Positions 45,552 to 55,117 of a stretch of 64,000 nucleotides of DNA are shown in pieces. The position numbers and the translations under genes were made by a program. Each line of letters opens with the position of its first letter. Within the stretch, counting starts at the first letter, position 1. The notes beneath the pieces are model-generated. The model ran no database searches. It worked only from the letters and a program-made list of their open reading frames with translations, and was not told the origin of the DNA. The stretch spans positions 372,001 through 436,000 of the forward strand of contig NZ_JAUSVF010000003.1 in NCBI RefSeq assembly GCF_030814475.1, in the 5' to 3' direction. The DNA comes from Pararhizobium capsulatum DSM 1112. Lineage in GTDB: Bacteria > Pseudomonadota > Alphaproteobacteria > Rhizobiales > Rhizobiaceae.

Positions 45552-45827
45552 CTACACCCGGTCGTATGTAAATGAAGTCAGTAGCGTGGTGACGAAGTTG
45601 CTCGCTCTCTCCTTGATGAGTACCTCGGTCCATTCATCCGTTCCTCGCAGCCTCAAGTCTGTATGGATGCTGTCGACTGCGGCCTCTTCTATACGCTTGA
45701 TCTGCGTCTGGAACGCGACCTCTCCACCGACGTGGTACATATCCCTGATCACCATTCGTAGAATTTCCTGGATGGCGATCTGCCAAGCAGTGTTGATTGC
45801 TTGCAAGTCTTTGGTTTCCTGTAACAT
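45552..45827 (-). CDS. Small hypothetical protein upstream of kaiC
   Basis: A 91-residue, mainly helical protein (MLQETKDLQAINTAWQIAIQ; ends TLLTSFTYDRV) after a good site, TAGGAGCATTT. No family recognised. It precedes the kaiC-like gene by 213 bp on the same strand and could share its transcript. It is too dissimilar to be a KaiB, which would be thioredoxin-like. Confidence 0.55.
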   Translation of the reverse strand: MLQETKDLQAINTAWQIAIQEILRMVIRDMYHVGGEVAFQTQIKRIEEAAVDSIHTDLRLRGTDEWTEVLIKERASNFVTTLLTSFTYDRV

Positions 45828-46268
45828 AAATGCTCCTATGTTGCGTGCGGCGTGACAAGCAGCGCGTCACGTTGTCTGCGAAATGTTGGATGTCGATGAC
45901 GCGATTTCTCGCCAACGGCTTGTTATAGGCAAGGCTGTGATGTTCCGGACGGGCGACGCCAGCGGACATCAGGCCGGAGTGCTGTCCGCATGAGAGGACC
46001 CGATTGCCGGTGCGTCATCTTGGTTGCGGGCATTCGGCGGCGAGCACAGTGCTGACTGCAGCTGGGCAGCACGTTCCTTGGTCAGCCCCGCCTTCCGAAG
46101 CCGGATCGCCTTAGCGTCTTGGGACTGGCATTCAGTGCCAGTTCCTCGATTGCCGTGTGTTCGCGAAGGATTGCGTCTCCACGTTGCCAAAGCCAATCTC
46201 AGCAGGCTGGCGAGATTTTTCTAGAATACCCGCTTTGAAAAAGCCGTGGGAGAAGCGTCAGCCCGAGC
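45828..46268. other. Intergenic region without a supported gene
   Basis: About 440 bp between the small gene upstream of kaiC and the cold-shock terminator. Short frames only, none with a good start or a recognisable product. Confidence 0.4.
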
Positions 46269-46298
46269 AAAAAAAAGGCCAGGCAGTTTTGCCTGACC
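46269..46298 (-). terminator. Rho-independent terminator of the cold-shock gene
   Basis: On the minus strand GGTCAGGCA and TGCCTGGCC form a 9-bp stem with a 4-nt loop, followed by eight T residues. It lies about 65 bp after the csp stop. Confidence 0.88.
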
Positions 46299-46362
46299 TC
46301 GTCTTGGGATTTCGCTCTCGCAGTGCCAGTTCATCCGTGGTCAAAGGAAAGCAGATATCAGA

Positions 46363-46572
46363 TTATGCTGCCTGGAGATTGCAAGCCGACATCTTGCCAG
46401 ACTTGTTATCTCGCTCCAGGTCGAAGCCGATCTTCTGACCTTCGACGAGTTCGCGCATACCGGCGCGCTCTACGGCAGAGATGTGAACGAAGGCGTCCGC
46501 GCCACCGTTGTCGGGCTGAATGAAGCCGAAGCCCTTGGTGGAATTAAACCATTTAACTGTGCCAGTGGTCAT
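46363..46572 (-). CDS. cspA: Cold-shock protein (CspA family)
   Basis: A 69-residue single cold-shock domain starting at 46572 ([20 protein letters not shown]). RNP1 is KGFGFIQ and RNP2 is DAFVHIS. It binds single-stranded RNA and DNA. The upstream in-frame ATG at 46608 would add an unrelated tail and is rejected; GAAAGGGTTCATC precedes the chosen start. About 300 bp of leader separates it from the kinase gene, consistent with a long structured 5' UTR. Confidence 0.94.
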   Translation of the reverse strand: MTTGTVKWFNSTKGFGFIQPDNGGADAFVHISAVERAGMRELVEGQKIGFDLERDNKSGKMSACNLQAA

Positions 46573-46874
46573 GATGAACCCTTTCATAGCAATATAGATG
46601 ACCGCCACGCCAAAGCGGTGCGGATGATGATAGCGATTGTTTTAAAGGGAGGGTTCGTTCAAAACGCGGTGCCAATCGCGCGGTAACCAAAGCTCAGCAA
46701 GAAAATATCGATAAACCTTTGATAGTGGCTCTCGGCCAGACTGTCAACTTTTAGTTTTCCTGTGTTTCGTCAAAGTTCCCCTCCGCATATTCCCACGATG
46801 AGCGCCGCCTTCATAAGGATATGCGGACCTTGTATGGCGGGAACCACTCCGTTGCATTCCCCTGCACCCAAACG

Positions 46875-48821
46875 CTACGGTTTCCGGACGTCTAGTATGG
46901 TCGCGAGAGCGTCGTTCAGCTGCGACTGCATGAAGGGCTTAGACAATCTTTGAAGCCCCGTGCCGACGCCATCAGGCAATTCTGCATACCCGGTTGCAAG
47001 CAGGATCGGAACGTCGGGAAAGAGCTCGGCCACGTGTGCGGCCAGTTCAACGCCCGTCATGTCCGGCATCGCGTGGTCCGTGATGATCACGTCTGGAACT
47101 GAGCCGCTTTCCAGAATTCGGAGAGCGTCCTTTCCGGAATGCGCTTCGATTGCAACGTGACCAAGATCTTCCAGCATCAATGCAGTATTCATGAGAACGA
47201 GGGCATCGTCATCGACGGCGAGTACGGTCAACGATCGCTCCAGGAACGGCGTGGAAGCGGCCTTTTCCGGTGTACCTGCCGTTTCCGTCTTTTCCGGCTC
47301 GGCGATAGGAAGCCATAACTCAGCTCTCGTTCCCTCCCCCTTGCGCGACTGCAGCACGAGGGCGCCGCCGGACTGCGCCATAATGCCCTGAACCATCGGC
47401 AGTCCTAAGCCAGTACCTTTCCCGACGCCCTTCGTGGTAAAGAACGGCGTCGCCGCTTTCTCGAGCGTATCCACGTCCATCCCCTCGCCCTCGTCGGTGA
47501 CGGAGAGGACGATGTAGTGGCCAGTGGAAAGTTCTTTGATCTGTCCCGCACCCACCGTTTGGCGTCGGGCTTCAATGGAGATGCACCCACCGCCTTGCAT
47601 TGCATCGCGAGCATTGACCACCAGGTTGAGCAGTGCACTCTCGAGCTGGTTCGGGTCGGACAGGACCGGCGGCATCACAAGCGGGAACGTCGTGGCGATT
47701 TCGATGCCGGGACCGATGGTGCGTTCGATGAGCGACGCCATTTCCCGCACAAGCTCTGCAAGATTGACCCTTTCCAGCTTGAGATCCTGTTTCCGCGAAA
47801 ACGCAAGTAGACGTTGGGTCAGCGAAGCGCCTCGTTTCGCCCCCTGAATGGCGTTGTTGATGAGATCAGCATTGTTCTGGCCTAACACCGCACGCTTCTT
47901 GGCGATCTCCAAACTGCCGAGGATGGCTGTCAGAAGATTATTGAAGTCATGCGCAATGCCGCCAGTGAGCTGGCCTACCGCTTCCATCTTCTGTGCTTGA
48001 AAGAGGTCCTGCTGTGCGCGGTCAAGTGCTTCCTGAGCCTGTCGCTTCTCGGTGACGTCGCGCGTCACCTTCGCAAAGCCGATGAGCGACCCGTCCTCAG
48101 CATGAATCGCATCGATGATGACGCTCGCCCAAAAACGCGTTCCATCTTTCCGGACACGCCAGCCTTCCTTCTCGAACCGACCTTCGGTCGCGGCGATCTC
48201 GAGCGCCTTTCGCGGAAGCTCGGCAGCACGATCCTCCTCGGTGTAGAACCGCGAGAAATGTTGCCCGATGATCTCGCTTGGCTCGTAGCCCTTGATGCGC
48301 TGTGCGCCTGCGTTCCAACTCGACACGTTGCCTTCGGGTGTGAGCATGTAAATCGCGTAGTCCGTGACACCTTCGACCAGCAGACGGAACTGCTCCTCGC
48401 TACGCCTAAGCTCCTGTTCTGCCAGCTTTCGCTCTGACAGGTCGCGGGTGATCTTTGCGAACCCGATAAGCTGGCCTCCGGGGTCGCGCATGGCATCGAT
48501 CACGACGTGCGCCCAAAAGCGCGCGCCATCCTTTCGGATGCGCCAGCCCTCAGCCTCAAATCGACCATCGGCCGCAGCAGTTGCCAGAGCCTGCTGCGGG
48601 ATGCCGGCCTGCCGATCCTCAGGTGTATAGAAACGCGAGAAGTGCTCACCCAGGATCTCTGCCTCTGTATAACCCTTGAACCGTTTGGCACCTGAGTTCC
48701 AGCTACTGACGTGTCCATCCGGATCGAGCATATAGACGGCATAGTCCGTGATGGCATCGACCAGCAACCGGTAGCGGCCATCCAGCGCCTCGGCCTGGAA
48801 CGTGGTCACGTCTGCACTCAT
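46875..48821 (-). CDS. Hybrid histidine kinase, PAS-PAS-HisKA-HATPase-REC
   Basis: A 648-residue soluble kinase. Two very similar PAS domains lie at about 14-130 and 145-255 (each with ITDYA/VTDYA, SSWNSGA/SSWNAGA, EGWRIRKDG/EGWRVRKDG). The phosphoacceptor is His291 in GGIAHDFNNLLTAIL. The ATP site includes LLNLVVNARDAM, DEGEGMD and GKGTGLGLPMV. The receiver at about 530-645 has VDDDA, Asp in IITDHAMPDMTG and Lys in LSKPF. No membrane segments, so it senses a cytosolic signal (light, redox or a ligand). No flavin-type Cys of a LOV domain (NCRFLQ) is seen. Confidence 0.93.
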   Translation of the reverse strand: MSADVTTFQAEALDGRYRLLVDAITDYAVYMLDPDGHVSSWNSGAKRFKGYTEAEILGEHFSRFYTPEDRQAGIPQQALATAAADGRFEAEGWRIRKDGARFWAHVVIDAMRDPGGQLIGFAKITRDLSERKLAEQELRRSEEQFRLLVEGVTDYAIYMLTPEGNVSSWNAGAQRIKGYEPSEIIGQHFSRFYTEEDRAAELPRKALEIAATEGRFEKEGWRVRKDGTRFWASVIIDAIHAEDGSLIGFAKVTRDVTEKRQAQEALDRAQQDLFQAQKMEAVGQLTGGIAHDFNNLLTAILGSLEIAKKRAVLGQNNADLINNAIQGAKRGASLTQRLLAFSRKQDLKLERVNLAELVREMASLIERTIGPGIEIATTFPLVMPPVLSDPNQLESALLNLVVNARDAMQGGGCISIEARRQTVGAGQIKELSTGHYIVLSVTDEGEGMDVDTLEKAATPFFTTKGVGKGTGLGLPMVQGIMAQSGGALVLQSRKGEGTRAELWLPIAEPEKTETAGTPEKAASTPFLERSLTVLAVDDDALVLMNTALMLEDLGHVAIEAHSGKDALRILESGSVPDVIITDHAMPDMTGVELAAHVAELFPDVPILLATGYAELPDGVGTGLQRLSKPFMQSQLNDALATILDVRKP

Positions 48822-49035
48822 GTCATTACCCCCCCTATGACGGTTGGACCGTCGTGCGAACTTAGGCTGGCCTGCCGCACCGACAAGCCCCGGGTGGCGC
48901 GGCTTTTACCGACTTTCTTGACGGATTTCTTGACGACGTCCGTGTTTGACCGGTCGTCGCCATTCTTGCCCGCGTCAAAATGCTCGCCGCGACCAGACGC
49001 CACCGGTGTCACCACCGCAAAAATGGCGTCCACAT

Positions 49036-49257
49036 TCACCACCGCCAACGCTGCCGTAGCTCTTCATTGAACCACACTCCAGCATCATGGTCAGCGCCCC
49101 CTGCGGAGTGGAAGTGAAGGAAGTGGCCGTGTCGGTTCTGTCGAAGCCAGATCTTGAACGATCTATAGCTTGGATGGTCCATTTCTTTATCTGTCAGGGT
49201 TCGAAACCATATTCTACTCAGGGAGCGAATAGCGTTCTCGGCTTCAGGTTTTTCCAT
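49036..49257 (-). CDS. Small rhizobial hypothetical protein
   Basis: A 73-residue protein (MEKPEAENAIRSLSRIWFRT; DHPSYRSFKIWLRQNRHGHF; GVWFNEELRQRWRW). The pattern of a conserved IW, a WL and a C-terminal WF..EL.Q.WR is one I recall in short rhizobial proteins of unknown function. The ribosome site is weak. It lies about 210 bp upstream of the hybrid kinase on the same strand. Confidence 0.5.
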   Translation of the reverse strand: MEKPEAENAIRSLSRIWFRTLTDKEMDHPSYRSFKIWLRQNRHGHFLHFHSAGGADHDAGVWFNEELRQRWRW

Positions 49258-49445
49258 GGCTCATGCGCCCCATGTAAATCGAAGTTGGTCCAATGGTTCG
49301 TTTTGCGGTTGCGTGGAAAACACCTTCTGGCAAAGATAGTGACCGGGAAGCTTCGGGAAGCACCGTTTGATAGGTCGGGTGCCCGCGTCGGCATCCTTGC
49401 TGCAAACGATCTCGTCTTGACGAAGGTGAACTAAGGATTTGCACT

Positions 49446-49640
49446 TCACGATGGCTTCATGCCGGTGTCTATTAATGCCGCAAACGTCACGCAGAAATCA
49501 TGTGCCGCCGCCGCCGCCTCATTCTCATTGTTAAACGGACCGAGAACAGTGACGAAGCCCTCAACATTGACTGAAATCGTTTTGGTGTCTGGATCGAAGC
49601 TAAAGGCCCCGTTCAACGGACTTGTCTCACGCCTGTTCAT
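49446..49640 (-). CDS. Small hypothetical protein
   Basis: A 64-residue protein from the ATG at 49640 (MNRRETSPLNGAFSFDPDTK; ends ALIDTGMKPS). The start is selected for the strong CTGGAGGTTTCCG site in front of it. It has a short beta-rich N-half (TISVNVEGFVTVLGPF) followed by an Ala-rich helix. Family unknown. Confidence 0.55.
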   Translation of the reverse strand: MNRRETSPLNGAFSFDPDTKTISVNVEGFVTVLGPFNNENEAAAAAHDFCVTFAALIDTGMKPS

Positions 49641-49795
49641 CGGAAACCTCCAGGTTCGCTCTGATGAGGCCGTTTCCCTAGAGTCCAAGGGATGAGGGCT
49701 TCAGTGGATGGTCTGTCTGAAATCGTGTAGGCGCGTCCTCGATGCCCCGTTCAATCATCGAGCCGGCGAAGCCGATGCCACACGCCTTAGTCGCT

Positions 49796-50641
49796 TTATT
49801 GAGACACCTCATCGAGGATACGGCGGGCGCGGGCAACAATTGGCGCGTCCACCATGGTGCCGTCCAGTACAAACGCACCCCGCCCTCCCGCCTCCGCGGC
49901 CGCGGCGGCCTCGACCACAGTACGGGCCCAAGCAATTCTTTCGACGCTCGGAGAAAAAGCCGCGTTCAGAATGGAAACCGCGGACGGATGAATGCAGCTT
50001 GCGCCATCAAAGCCATGCGCTTTTGCTTCGCGCGCAGCGGCCCCAACTGACTCGAGATTGCTATAGTCCGCTATCGTGCTCAGCGTGCCGAACGATAGCT
50101 TCCCTTCGGCCTTGGCTGCGAGGTGCACCATAAGTTTCGGAAGCCGTAATACTTCAGGAAGTGGCTCCGCACCCATACCAGCTGCGAGATCCTCACCGCC
50201 CGTCGCAAGGCCGACCACGCGTCGAAAGCGGGCAATCGCTCGCGCTTCGAGAACTGCTCCGGCATCTTCCAGTAGCGGCACGAAGCTGATCTCGTCCCTT
50301 CCGATCTGTCGTTCTATTGGCTCGACGTGGGAAGCAAGAATGTGGAGTTGGTCCGGTGATTGTGTCTTTGCGATGTAAAGACCGAAGGCACCGGCTTGGC
50401 AGGCGGCCAGAGCGTCCGCCTTCTGTAGCCCCGGCTCGGAATTGATCCGCACGAAGACCTTGGCGCCGTTGCGCCCAGCCATGGGAACAGCGTCCAAAAG
50501 CCTTTCGCGCGCAGCCTGCTTCTCGGCTGGGACCACGGAATCTTCCAGATCGAGGATGATCGCGTCTGCACCGCGCTCATGAGCCTTGGCGATGAAACGT
50601 TCGGAAGAGGCTGGGACATAGAGCAAGGAGCGGAACCTCAT
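49796..50641 (-). CDS. HpcH/HpaI aldolase / CitE-like lyase
   Basis: A 281-residue member of the CitE/malyl-CoA lyase family. It begins [40 protein letters not shown] carries metal-site acids; KVFVRINSEPG, FVPLLEDAGAVLEA and the C-terminal GFDGASCIHPSAVSILNAAF are family marks. It cleaves or forms a 3-hydroxyacyl-CoA such as malyl- or citramalyl-CoA. It overlaps the CoA-transferase (ATGA, 50638-50641), which would supply its CoA-ester. Last gene of the LacI-controlled operon. Confidence 0.9.
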   Translation of the reverse strand: MRFRSLLYVPASSERFIAKAHERGADAIILDLEDSVVPAEKQAARERLLDAVPMAGRNGAKVFVRINSEPGLQKADALAACQAGAFGLYIAKTQSPDQLHILASHVEPIERQIGRDEISFVPLLEDAGAVLEARAIARFRRVVGLATGGEDLAAGMGAEPLPEVLRLPKLMVHLAAKAEGKLSFGTLSTIADYSNLESVGAAAREAKAHGFDGASCIHPSAVSILNAAFSPSVERIAWARTVVEAAAAAEAGGRGAFVLDGTMVDAPIVARARRILDEVSQ

Positions 50642-51852
50642 GACTGTTCCCCCAGGATGATTTCGATCATTGCTGACTCCAGCCCCGCCTCGGCCAGCAC
50701 TTCGGCGGTGTGTTCGCCGAGCGAGGGGGCGGGCTTGCGCCAGACACCTGGCGTTTGGGAGAGCCGGGGAACGATGTTGTGCATCGGCAGGCTACCGAAT
50801 TCGGAGTCTTCGGCATTGACGATGATCTCGCGGTCGGCAAAGTGCGGGTCCCGCGTAGCATCGGCAACATTATAGATCGGCCCGACGGTTGCGCCTGCAT
50901 TGCGCATGATCTCTAGCGCCTCGTCGTGATCATGCTCGGCGAACCAACCGCCGACAACCTCATCCACCAGCGCCCGGTTCTTGACACGATCCGAATTGGT
51001 CGCAAAGCGTGGATCATCGTTCATGTCGGCGCGGCCGATGATCTCAAAGATGCGCCGGGCCACCTGCGGCGTCGAGCCGGAGAGCGCGACATATTTGCCG
51101 TCTCGACATTTGTAGACATTGCGCGGAGCTGCAGTATTTGAGGCGCTGCCGACGCGCTCCTTGATCACCCCTGTCACTTTGTAAATCGCGGATTCCGGGC
51201 CGAGCACGGAGAAAATCGGTTCCAGCAGCGAGAGATCGATGACCTGTCCCCTTGCAAGACCACGATCGCGGGCAAGCAGCGCCGTGACAGTCGCCGAACT
51301 GCCATAGACGCCGGCAATCATGTCCGCCAGTGCGAGTGGTGGCAGGACCGGTTCGCGATCGGGAAAGCCAGTGCGGTAGGCAAAGCCGCTCATGCCCTCG
51401 ACGATCGTGCCGAAGCCGGGCAATTGCGCGTAGGGTCCTGTCTGGCCGAAACCCGAAATGCGTACGATGATGAGATCCGGATTGCGTGCATGCAACACGT
51501 CCGGCGCTAACCCCATCTGCTCCAGCGTGCCCGGCCGGAAGTTCTCGATAAACACATCAGCTCTCTCAATGAGCGACCAGAGCGCGTCCATGTCGGCCTT
51601 CCGGCGGAGATTCAAGACGACCGAGCGCTTGTTGCGGCTGTACGTCTTCCAATAGAGCGAGTGACCGTCATCCTTCCAGTCGCGCAGTGGGTCGCCGGAG
51701 GGTGACTCGATCTTAACGACATCGGCGCCGAAATCGGCGAGTTGCAGCGACAGCATGTTCCCGGCTACTAGCCGCGAAAGATCGAGCACCTTGATGCCCT
51801 CCAAGGGACCTTTAGCACTTGGATCCCAATGTCTACGCGAATAGCCGGTCAT
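50638..51852 (-). CDS. CaiB/BaiF family (class III) CoA-transferase
   Basis: A 404-residue CoA-transferase. It opens [20 protein letters not shown] then [35 protein letters not shown] and [17 protein letters not shown] follow, and the catalytic Asp is probably that of [12 protein letters not shown]. It transfers CoA between carboxylic acids, here presumably to an acid made from the imported compound. Overlaps the ABC ATPase gene upstream (ATGA, 51849-51852) and the lyase downstream. Confidence 0.92.
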   Translation of the reverse strand: MTGYSRRHWDPSAKGPLEGIKVLDLSRLVAGNMLSLQLADFGADVVKIESPSGDPLRDWKDDGHSLYWKTYSRNKRSVVLNLRRKADMDALWSLIERADVFIENFRPGTLEQMGLAPDVLHARNPDLIIVRISGFGQTGPYAQLPGFGTIVEGMSGFAYRTGFPDREPVLPPLALADMIAGVYGSSATVTALLARDRGLARGQVIDLSLLEPIFSVLGPESAIYKVTGVIKERVGSASNTAAPRNVYKCRDGKYVALSGSTPQVARRIFEIIGRADMNDDPRFATNSDRVKNRALVDEVVGGWFAEHDHDEALEIMRNAGATVGPIYNVADATRDPHFADREIIVNAEDSEFGSLPMHNIVPRLSQTPGVWRKPAPSLGEHTAEVLAEAGLESAMIEIILGEQS

Positions 51853-52904
51853 TGGAGGCGCTCTCCGGAAGCTTCATCGAACAGGAGTACATTGGCGGGG
51901 TCGATACCGATCCTGACCTGCGCACCTGGCAGGAGTGGCGGGTCGTCACCCAGCACCATAGTGATGTCGGCCGCAGCCAGCCGGAGAGTGACTTCCTGTG
52001 TATCACCTGTTGGTTCGACCAGTGCGATCCCAGCGGCGATGCCCTCATCGCTGAGACGGATATGCTGCGGGCGGATGCCATAGACAACACTACGACCCTG
52101 AACCGGATGGGTGCCGGACGGCAGCGGTAGCCTGGTGCCATCGGCAAGCCGCAGCATCCCTCCGTCGACCACGCCTTTCAGGAGGTTGATTTCCGGCGAT
52201 CCGATGAACCCAGCGACGAAGAGGTTGCGCGGATTTCTGTAGAGTTCCAGAGGCGGTCCCATCTGTTCGATCTTGCCGCCGTTCAGCACTACGATCGTGT
52301 CGGCCATGGTCATGGCTTCGGTTTGATCGTGGGTGACGTAAATCGTCGTCTTGCCCAGGCGTTGATGCAGTTTCTTGATCTCGCCGCGCATCTTGACGCG
52401 CAGCTTGGCATCGAGATTGGACAGAGGCTCATCAAACAGGAAGGCGCGCGGATCGCGCACGATGGCGCGTCCCATGGCAACGCGCTGGCGCTGTCCACCG
52501 GAAAGCTCGCGGGGAAGCCGGCCGAGAAGGTGCTCAAGGCCGAGGATTTCAGCAGCGTCCGTGACGCGACGGCTGATCTCAGCCTTTGAAACCCCGGCGA
52601 GCTTCAGCGCGAAGCTCATATTGTCGGCGACCTTCATATGCGGATAGAGCGCATAGCTCTGGAACACCATCGCAAGATCGCGTTCCTTTGCCGGCATGTC
52701 GTTGACAATCTTGCCGCCGATGGTGATCTCACCGGCGGTGATATCCTCCAGTCCGGCAATCATCCGTAACAGCGTGGACTTTCCGCAGCCCGACGGACCG
52801 ACCAGTACCACAAATTCGCCGCTGCTCATATCCAGCGAGATATCGTTGAGCACGGATAGGCTGCCATAGCTCTTGCCGACGTTCCTGAGTTCGATCTCAG
52901 ACAT
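51849..52904 (-). CDS. Sugar ABC transporter ATPase (MalK/UgpC type)
   Basis: The ATG at 52904 follows GGGAGGAAC and gives 351 residues. Walker A is GPSGCGKST, the signature [16 protein letters not shown], Walker [17 protein letters not shown] and the switch VTHDQTEAM. The C-terminal regulatory domain (MOI/OB fold) is present ([20 protein letters not shown]). It is the expected energy unit of the two permeases and binding protein encoded upstream, although two glycohydrolase genes lie in between. Confidence 0.94.
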   Translation of the reverse strand: MSEIELRNVGKSYGSLSVLNDISLDMSSGEFVVLVGPSGCGKSTLLRMIAGLEDITAGEITIGGKIVNDMPAKERDLAMVFQSYALYPHMKVADNMSFALKLAGVSKAEISRRVTDAAEILGLEHLLGRLPRELSGGQRQRVAMGRAIVRDPRAFLFDEPLSNLDAKLRVKMRGEIKKLHQRLGKTTIYVTHDQTEAMTMADTIVVLNGGKIEQMGPPLELYRNPRNLFVAGFIGSPEINLLKGVVDGGMLRLADGTRLPLPSGTHPVQGRSVVYGIRPQHIRLSDEGIAAGIALVEPTGDTQEVTLRLAAADITMVLGDDPPLLPGAQVRIGIDPANVLLFDEASGERLQ

Positions 52905-52990
52905 GCATGTTCCTCCCGATTGATCCGGCAATACTGCCTTCGCCCCACCCTACTCTGTGTTGAGAAGTGGACAGAAGGGGCTCAGCTTTC

Positions 52991-55096
52991 TCAGGCGGCC
53001 TCGACGATCTCGACCGTGCCCACGCTCATGCGCCCCAATGCACCGAGGCGGAGGCCGGCCATGCCATGGATGTATTGGTCGTCGTTTGCCTCGATCAGCG
53101 TTTTGCCGTCGACCGAGAACGACAAGGCATCGCCTAGTACCGAAAATCCGAATGCATAGTTGCGGCCAAACTCGCGCTTGAACGGCGCCCGTGCCAAAAC
53201 CGTAGTGCCGAAATCCTCCTTCAGGATCACGACATCGTCGCCATCGAACCCGGCGGCGTAGAACTGGCTGGTCCCTCGAACGCGCGCGGTGACAAGTTGC
53301 GACTCGCCTGCCAGAGGTTGGATATCAGCGAGAACAGTAACTGCGCGAGCATAGTAGTGCCCCGTCCAGATATCGGCATCGCTGGCCGTATGGGCGTGAA
53401 TGCGGCCATTTTGCAGGGACCAGTGGCCGCGGTTCCAGGTGAAGCGCGAAATTGCGCCCCATTCCTGCACTTCAGTGCACGGATCGATAACGGTGTGGCC
53501 TGCACCCTCGACCTTGAAATCGGCCAGGAATAGGCGGCCGAGGAATTTTAACCTGCCGAAATATTCGACCTGGATACCGATCTCGTCGATGGCTTCTCGA
53601 CCTTCCGGGATGGTGAACGCATAATCCTGCCAGCCCTGATGATCCGGCACATGCCAGCCTCCGACTTCCTCAATCGTTCCGGACATGGCGCGACGAACAT
53701 AAGGGACGACACGCAGATTCCCGTCGCCGTTCCATGGATCGAGCCAGAGCTTGAACGAGACCTTCTGTCCTGCATCGACCAACGGCGTGAACATCGGACG
53801 ATAACGCTCGTCGTCAAAATCCTCGCGCCGATAAAACGGCTTCCAAAAGATGCGGCCGCCATGCCCGCGTTCCAACCGGTCGAGCTGGATTTCAAGCGAG
53901 CCGCGAGAGCCTTCCACATGCTTTTCGGTAGATGCCTTGACGCTGACCTGGTTGAAGCCAGCGGTACGGAAGCCATGAGTAGAACCAGGCAGATCGAAGT
54001 CAAAGCGGATGCCGCGCCGGGTGAAATCCTCAAGCCAGAGAGCCGGCACCTCATCGCCGCGAAGCTGGAGCGCCAGCACCGTCAGTTCTCGCGCAAAGGA
54101 CGGAATATCGACAATGTTGATCGAGCCGACAACGCCGGATGCGACGACGAAATCGTTGATCGGGGTCCTGTAGCGATCCCAGTCCGGTTGCACACCCTGG
54201 AACGTACCGACGATGGCACCGGCGTTTCCCGCATTGCAGTCGGTATCCCAGCCGGCCATCGTGGCGATCTCGGCGGTGCGCGGCAGATCGCCGCCACCGT
54301 AAAGGATCGCCATCACAGTGACGCCGGCGTTCGGTATGATGTGGCAAACGCCGGGATAACGGTCGTAGCCCCATTCGGCTGTGAGCATGTCGCGGCAGGC
54401 GCGCCAGTTGCCGGGATTGGCCTTGTGGAAATCGATGACCGCCTCGGCGACGCGGGCATAGGTGGATTTTGCATCGATGGTCGCCATAGCGGCCGTGAGG
54501 ATTTCGGCGATCGATGTCGCCTCGAATGCCTTGGCAATGGCAGCGGCACAGAAACGTGCACCGTTCAAACCTTCCCCGTCATGGGCAACGCTGGCCGCGC
54601 GGGCTGAGGCGTCAGCGGCTTTCTGCGGCTCGCCGGGATGCACCCAGCCCCAACTATCGATGAAGATCTGCCCGCCGATCTGCTCGGCAACGGCTGCGCC
54701 GTTCTGGGCGATTGAGCCGGACAAGGGTGCCGGAATACCGGCGCGCAAGTTGCGATAGGCCGTGTGTTCGGTCGATACGCCGAATCCGCCCCACCAGTAC
54801 ATGCCGTGCTCTTCGGCGGCATAGTTCACCCAGGTCCGGCCGACATCGGCAGCGCTCGCCTTCAAGCCGTAGTCGCGCAGTGCACGAATGAAATAGACCG
54901 GGCCGTTGGTATCGTCATCGGCGGCGAAATTTTTGAAGTCGCGCAGATATCGCGTGACTTCGCCATAGGTTTTCTGGATGCGCTCATAGCTCCAGATCGT
55001 CGGCTCGACCGGGGCGCCGAGACGAACACCAATGGCCTTGCCGATAAACCCGGCATAGATCTTCTCGTAAATCATCTCTTTGGTCAGCTTGGACAT
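52991..55096 (-). CDS. ADP-ribosylglycohydrolase family protein with large C-terminal domain
   Basis: A 701-residue protein. The first ~330 residues are an ADP-ribosylglycohydrolase fold: YAGFIGKAIGVRLGAPVEPT at the start, the metal motif FAADDDTNG, and a second metal motif GWDTDCNAGNAGAIVG. Residues ~350-700 form beta-rich, carbohydrate-binding-like domains (WKPFYRREDFDDERYRPMFT; WHVPDHQGWQDYAF; RFTWNRGHWSLQNGRIHAHT, a LamG-like layout). No signal peptide, so cytosolic. The second metal motif has Cys-Asn where classic enzymes have Asp-Thr or Asp-Ser, so the substrate probably differs from ADP-ribosyl-arginine. It may split an N- or O-glycosidic bond of the imported compound. Confidence 0.88.
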   Translation of the reverse strand: MSKLTKEMIYEKIYAGFIGKAIGVRLGAPVEPTIWSYERIQKTYGEVTRYLRDFKNFAADDDTNGPVYFIRALRDYGLKASAADVGRTWVNYAAEEHGMYWWGGFGVSTEHTAYRNLRAGIPAPLSGSIAQNGAAVAEQIGGQIFIDSWGWVHPGEPQKAADASARAASVAHDGEGLNGARFCAAAIAKAFEATSIAEILTAAMATIDAKSTYARVAEAVIDFHKANPGNWRACRDMLTAEWGYDRYPGVCHIIPNAGVTVMAILYGGGDLPRTAEIATMAGWDTDCNAGNAGAIVGTFQGVQPDWDRYRTPINDFVVASGVVGSINIVDIPSFARELTVLALQLRGDEVPALWLEDFTRRGIRFDFDLPGSTHGFRTAGFNQVSVKASTEKHVEGSRGSLEIQLDRLERGHGGRIFWKPFYRREDFDDERYRPMFTPLVDAGQKVSFKLWLDPWNGDGNLRVVPYVRRAMSGTIEEVGGWHVPDHQGWQDYAFTIPEGREAIDEIGIQVEYFGRLKFLGRLFLADFKVEGAGHTVIDPCTEVQEWGAISRFTWNRGHWSLQNGRIHAHTASDADIWTGHYYARAVTVLADIQPLAGESQLVTARVRGTSQFYAAGFDGDDVVILKEDFGTTVLARAPFKREFGRNYAFGFSVLGDALSFSVDGKTLIEANDDQYIHGMAGLRLGALGRMSVGTVEIVEAA

Positions 55097-55117
55097 GATG
55101 CGTCTTTCTTTGCAGTA

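Noticed and set aside
45552..45827. The small gene upstream of kaiC as a KaiB
   Set aside because: Length is close, but the sequence is helical throughout and lacks the thioredoxin-like strand pattern of KaiB.
46875..48821. PAS domains of the hybrid kinase as LOV photoreceptors
   Set aside because: The flavin-binding NCRFLQ motif with its reactive Cys is absent in both.
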